This document shows positions 20,263 through 21,136 of a stretch of DNA of 21,136 nt, in pieces. The stretch is from assembly GCA_900545755.1 (NCBI GenBank), contig URAG01000037.1, forward strand, positions 1 to 21,136, read 5' to 3'. Under the pieces are notes generated by a model. It had not been told where the DNA came from, ran no database searches, and saw only the letters and a program-made list of their open reading frames with translations. How positions within the stretch are numbered: position 1 is the stretch's first letter; every line of letters begins with the position of its first letter. The DNA comes from an uncultured Cloacibacillus sp. (GTDB lineage: Bacteria; Synergistota; Synergistia; Synergistales; Synergistaceae). Both the position numbers and the translations under genes were made by a program.

Positions 20263-21136
20263 ATGAAGCTCAGGATATTAGGCGCTGCCGGAGAAGTAAC
20301 CGGCTCCAATTATATGATAGAGACGGCGGGCTACAAGGTGCTCGTAGACTGCGGAACGCACCAGGGGGCGGACGAAGAGCGCCATGAGGGCGAAGGCTTC
20401 CCCTACGACCCAACCGGGATAGACGCCGTGCTGTTGACGCACGCGCACATAGACCACAGCGGAAGGATTCCGCTGCTTGTCAAGCTCGGTTTCAAGGGAA
20501 AGATATACTGTACGCATGCGACGTCGGAACTGGTCGAGGTTCTGCTCCGCGACTCGGCGCGCATCATGAAGGAAGACGCGGAGTGGCGCACGCGCAAGAA
20601 CGCGCGCAAGGGGCTGCCGCCGGTCGAGCCGCTCTACAGCGAGCGGGACGTCGATGATACGCTTGCGTACCGCAGCCCGCTGCCCTACGACGAGGCCGTC
20701 CAGATACTTCCGGGCCTCGTGGTGCGTTTCCGCGAGGCGGGCCACATTCTTGGCAGCGCCATCGTAGAGACGTGGATTTCCGAAGAAGGCATGGAAAAGC
20801 CCGTTAAGGTGGTATTCTCTGGAGACCTCGGGCCGATAGACGGCGTTATAGAAAAGCCGCCGGCAGTCGTCGAAGAGGCGGACTTTGTCCTCATCGAGTC
20901 GACCTACGGCGACAGGCTGCACAAGTCGCTCGAGGACACGCGCGCCGAGTTCCAGCAGGCGATGGAGGCGGCCGTCCGCGCGGGCGGCAAGGTGCTGATA
21001 CCGACCTTCGTCGTAGACCGCGCGCAGAGGATGCTTTACGAGTTCAAGCTTTTGCAGAAAAAACTCCCCGACCTGAAAATGGCGAACATCTACCTCGATT
21101 CGCCTATGGGCGTCAAGACGACGGAGATATACTCCG
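20263..21136 (+). CDS. Metallo-beta-lactamase/beta-CASP RNA hydrolase (C-terminus beyond window)
   Basis: The first 291 codons are present and the frame is still open at the right edge. It begins MKLRILGAAGEVTGSNYMIE, the typical start of CPSF73/YSH1-like bacterial beta-CASP proteins. The zinc motif THAHIDHSGRIP gives His60, His62, Asp64 and His65. Further ligands follow in EAGHILGSA (His161) and SGDLG (Asp188). ESTYGDR (about 212-218) is beta-CASP motif A, and PTFVVDRAQRMLYE matches the segment after it. Such proteins act as RNA endo- or exonucleases in the cytoplasm. The ATG at 20263 has AGGG about nine bases upstream; GTG 20239 or TTG 20257 in the same frame are possible alternatives. Confidence 0.9.
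   Translation, partial: MKLRILGAAGEVTGSNYMIETAGYKVLVDCGTHQGADEERHEGEGFPYDPTGIDAVLLTHAHIDHSGRIPLLVKLGFKGKIYCTHATSELVEVLLRDSARIMKEDAEWRTRKNARKGLPPVEPLYSERDVDDTLAYRSPLPYDEAVQILPGLVVRFREAGHILGSAIVETWISEEGMEKPVKVVFSGDLGPIDGVIEKPPAVVEEADFVLIESTYGDRLHKSLEDTRAEFQQAMEAAVRAGGKVLIPTFVVDRAQRMLYEFKLLQKKLPDLKMANIYLDSPMGVKTTEIYS

Overview
This window looks like chromosomal DNA from a GC-rich, probably anaerobic Gram-negative bacterium. The Gram-negative call rests on an RND efflux system, a periplasmic TRAP binding protein and an Aas-type lysophospholipid recycling enzyme. Isoleucine is often written ATA despite the high GC. That codon habit, the TRAP transporter and the orphan citC/citX pair together suggest the Synergistota (for example the Cloacibacillus/Synergistes group). 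This placement is an inference from style and gene content and has not been tested by any search. I saw no rRNA, tRNA, CRISPR array, insertion sequence, phage gene or replication origin.

Left part (1-7.7 kb, all minus strand). A TetR-type repressor, an RND membrane-fusion protein and the first codons of the RND pump form one operon, driven by a perfect-consensus promoter with an operator-like inverted repeat in its spacer. Next is a complete TRAP transporter (dctP-dctQ-dctM) with its own strong promoter and a textbook terminator. Then comes a two-gene unit, an Aas-like acyl-ACP synthetase/acyltransferase followed by a small cupin. The acyltransferase half of the Aas-like protein has lost its catalytic histidine.

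Middle (7.8-13.1 kb). A lone NeuD/PglD-type acyltransferase (plus) converges on a MATE efflux pump (minus). MATE is divergent from bioY (biotin uptake, plus), and an inverted repeat with BirA-like geometry lies between them. A bidirectional terminator separates bioY from a divergent pyrroline-5-carboxylate-reductase-like gene (minus). The roughly 300-nt leader of that gene is the most unusual non-coding stretch here. It has a consensus promoter, a 26-codon leader ORF with a good ribosome-binding site, an internal terminator-like hairpin and a 12-bp long-range inverted repeat. One arm of that repeat holds the leader stop codon and the other overlaps the Shine-Dalgarno of the gene. A RarD-type transporter follows upstream.

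Right part (13.2-21.1 kb, all plus strand). A four-gene operon encodes an M20-family amidohydrolase homologue, an AMP-binding ligase homologue, citrate lyase ligase (CitC) and citrate lyase holo-ACP synthase (CitX). The first two keep their folds but lack key catalytic residues. The last two look intact, yet no citrate lyase subunits are present in the window. Then come a ComEB/dCMP deaminase-type enzyme, a NarL-type response regulator with its HisKA_3 sensor kinase, and the start of a metallo-beta-lactamase/beta-CASP RNA hydrolase cut by the window end.

The two best candidates for something undescribed are the leader-ORF RNA switch at about 11.86-12.17 kb and the operon at 13.26-17.53 kb that pairs two apparent pseudoenzymes with orphan CitC/CitX.
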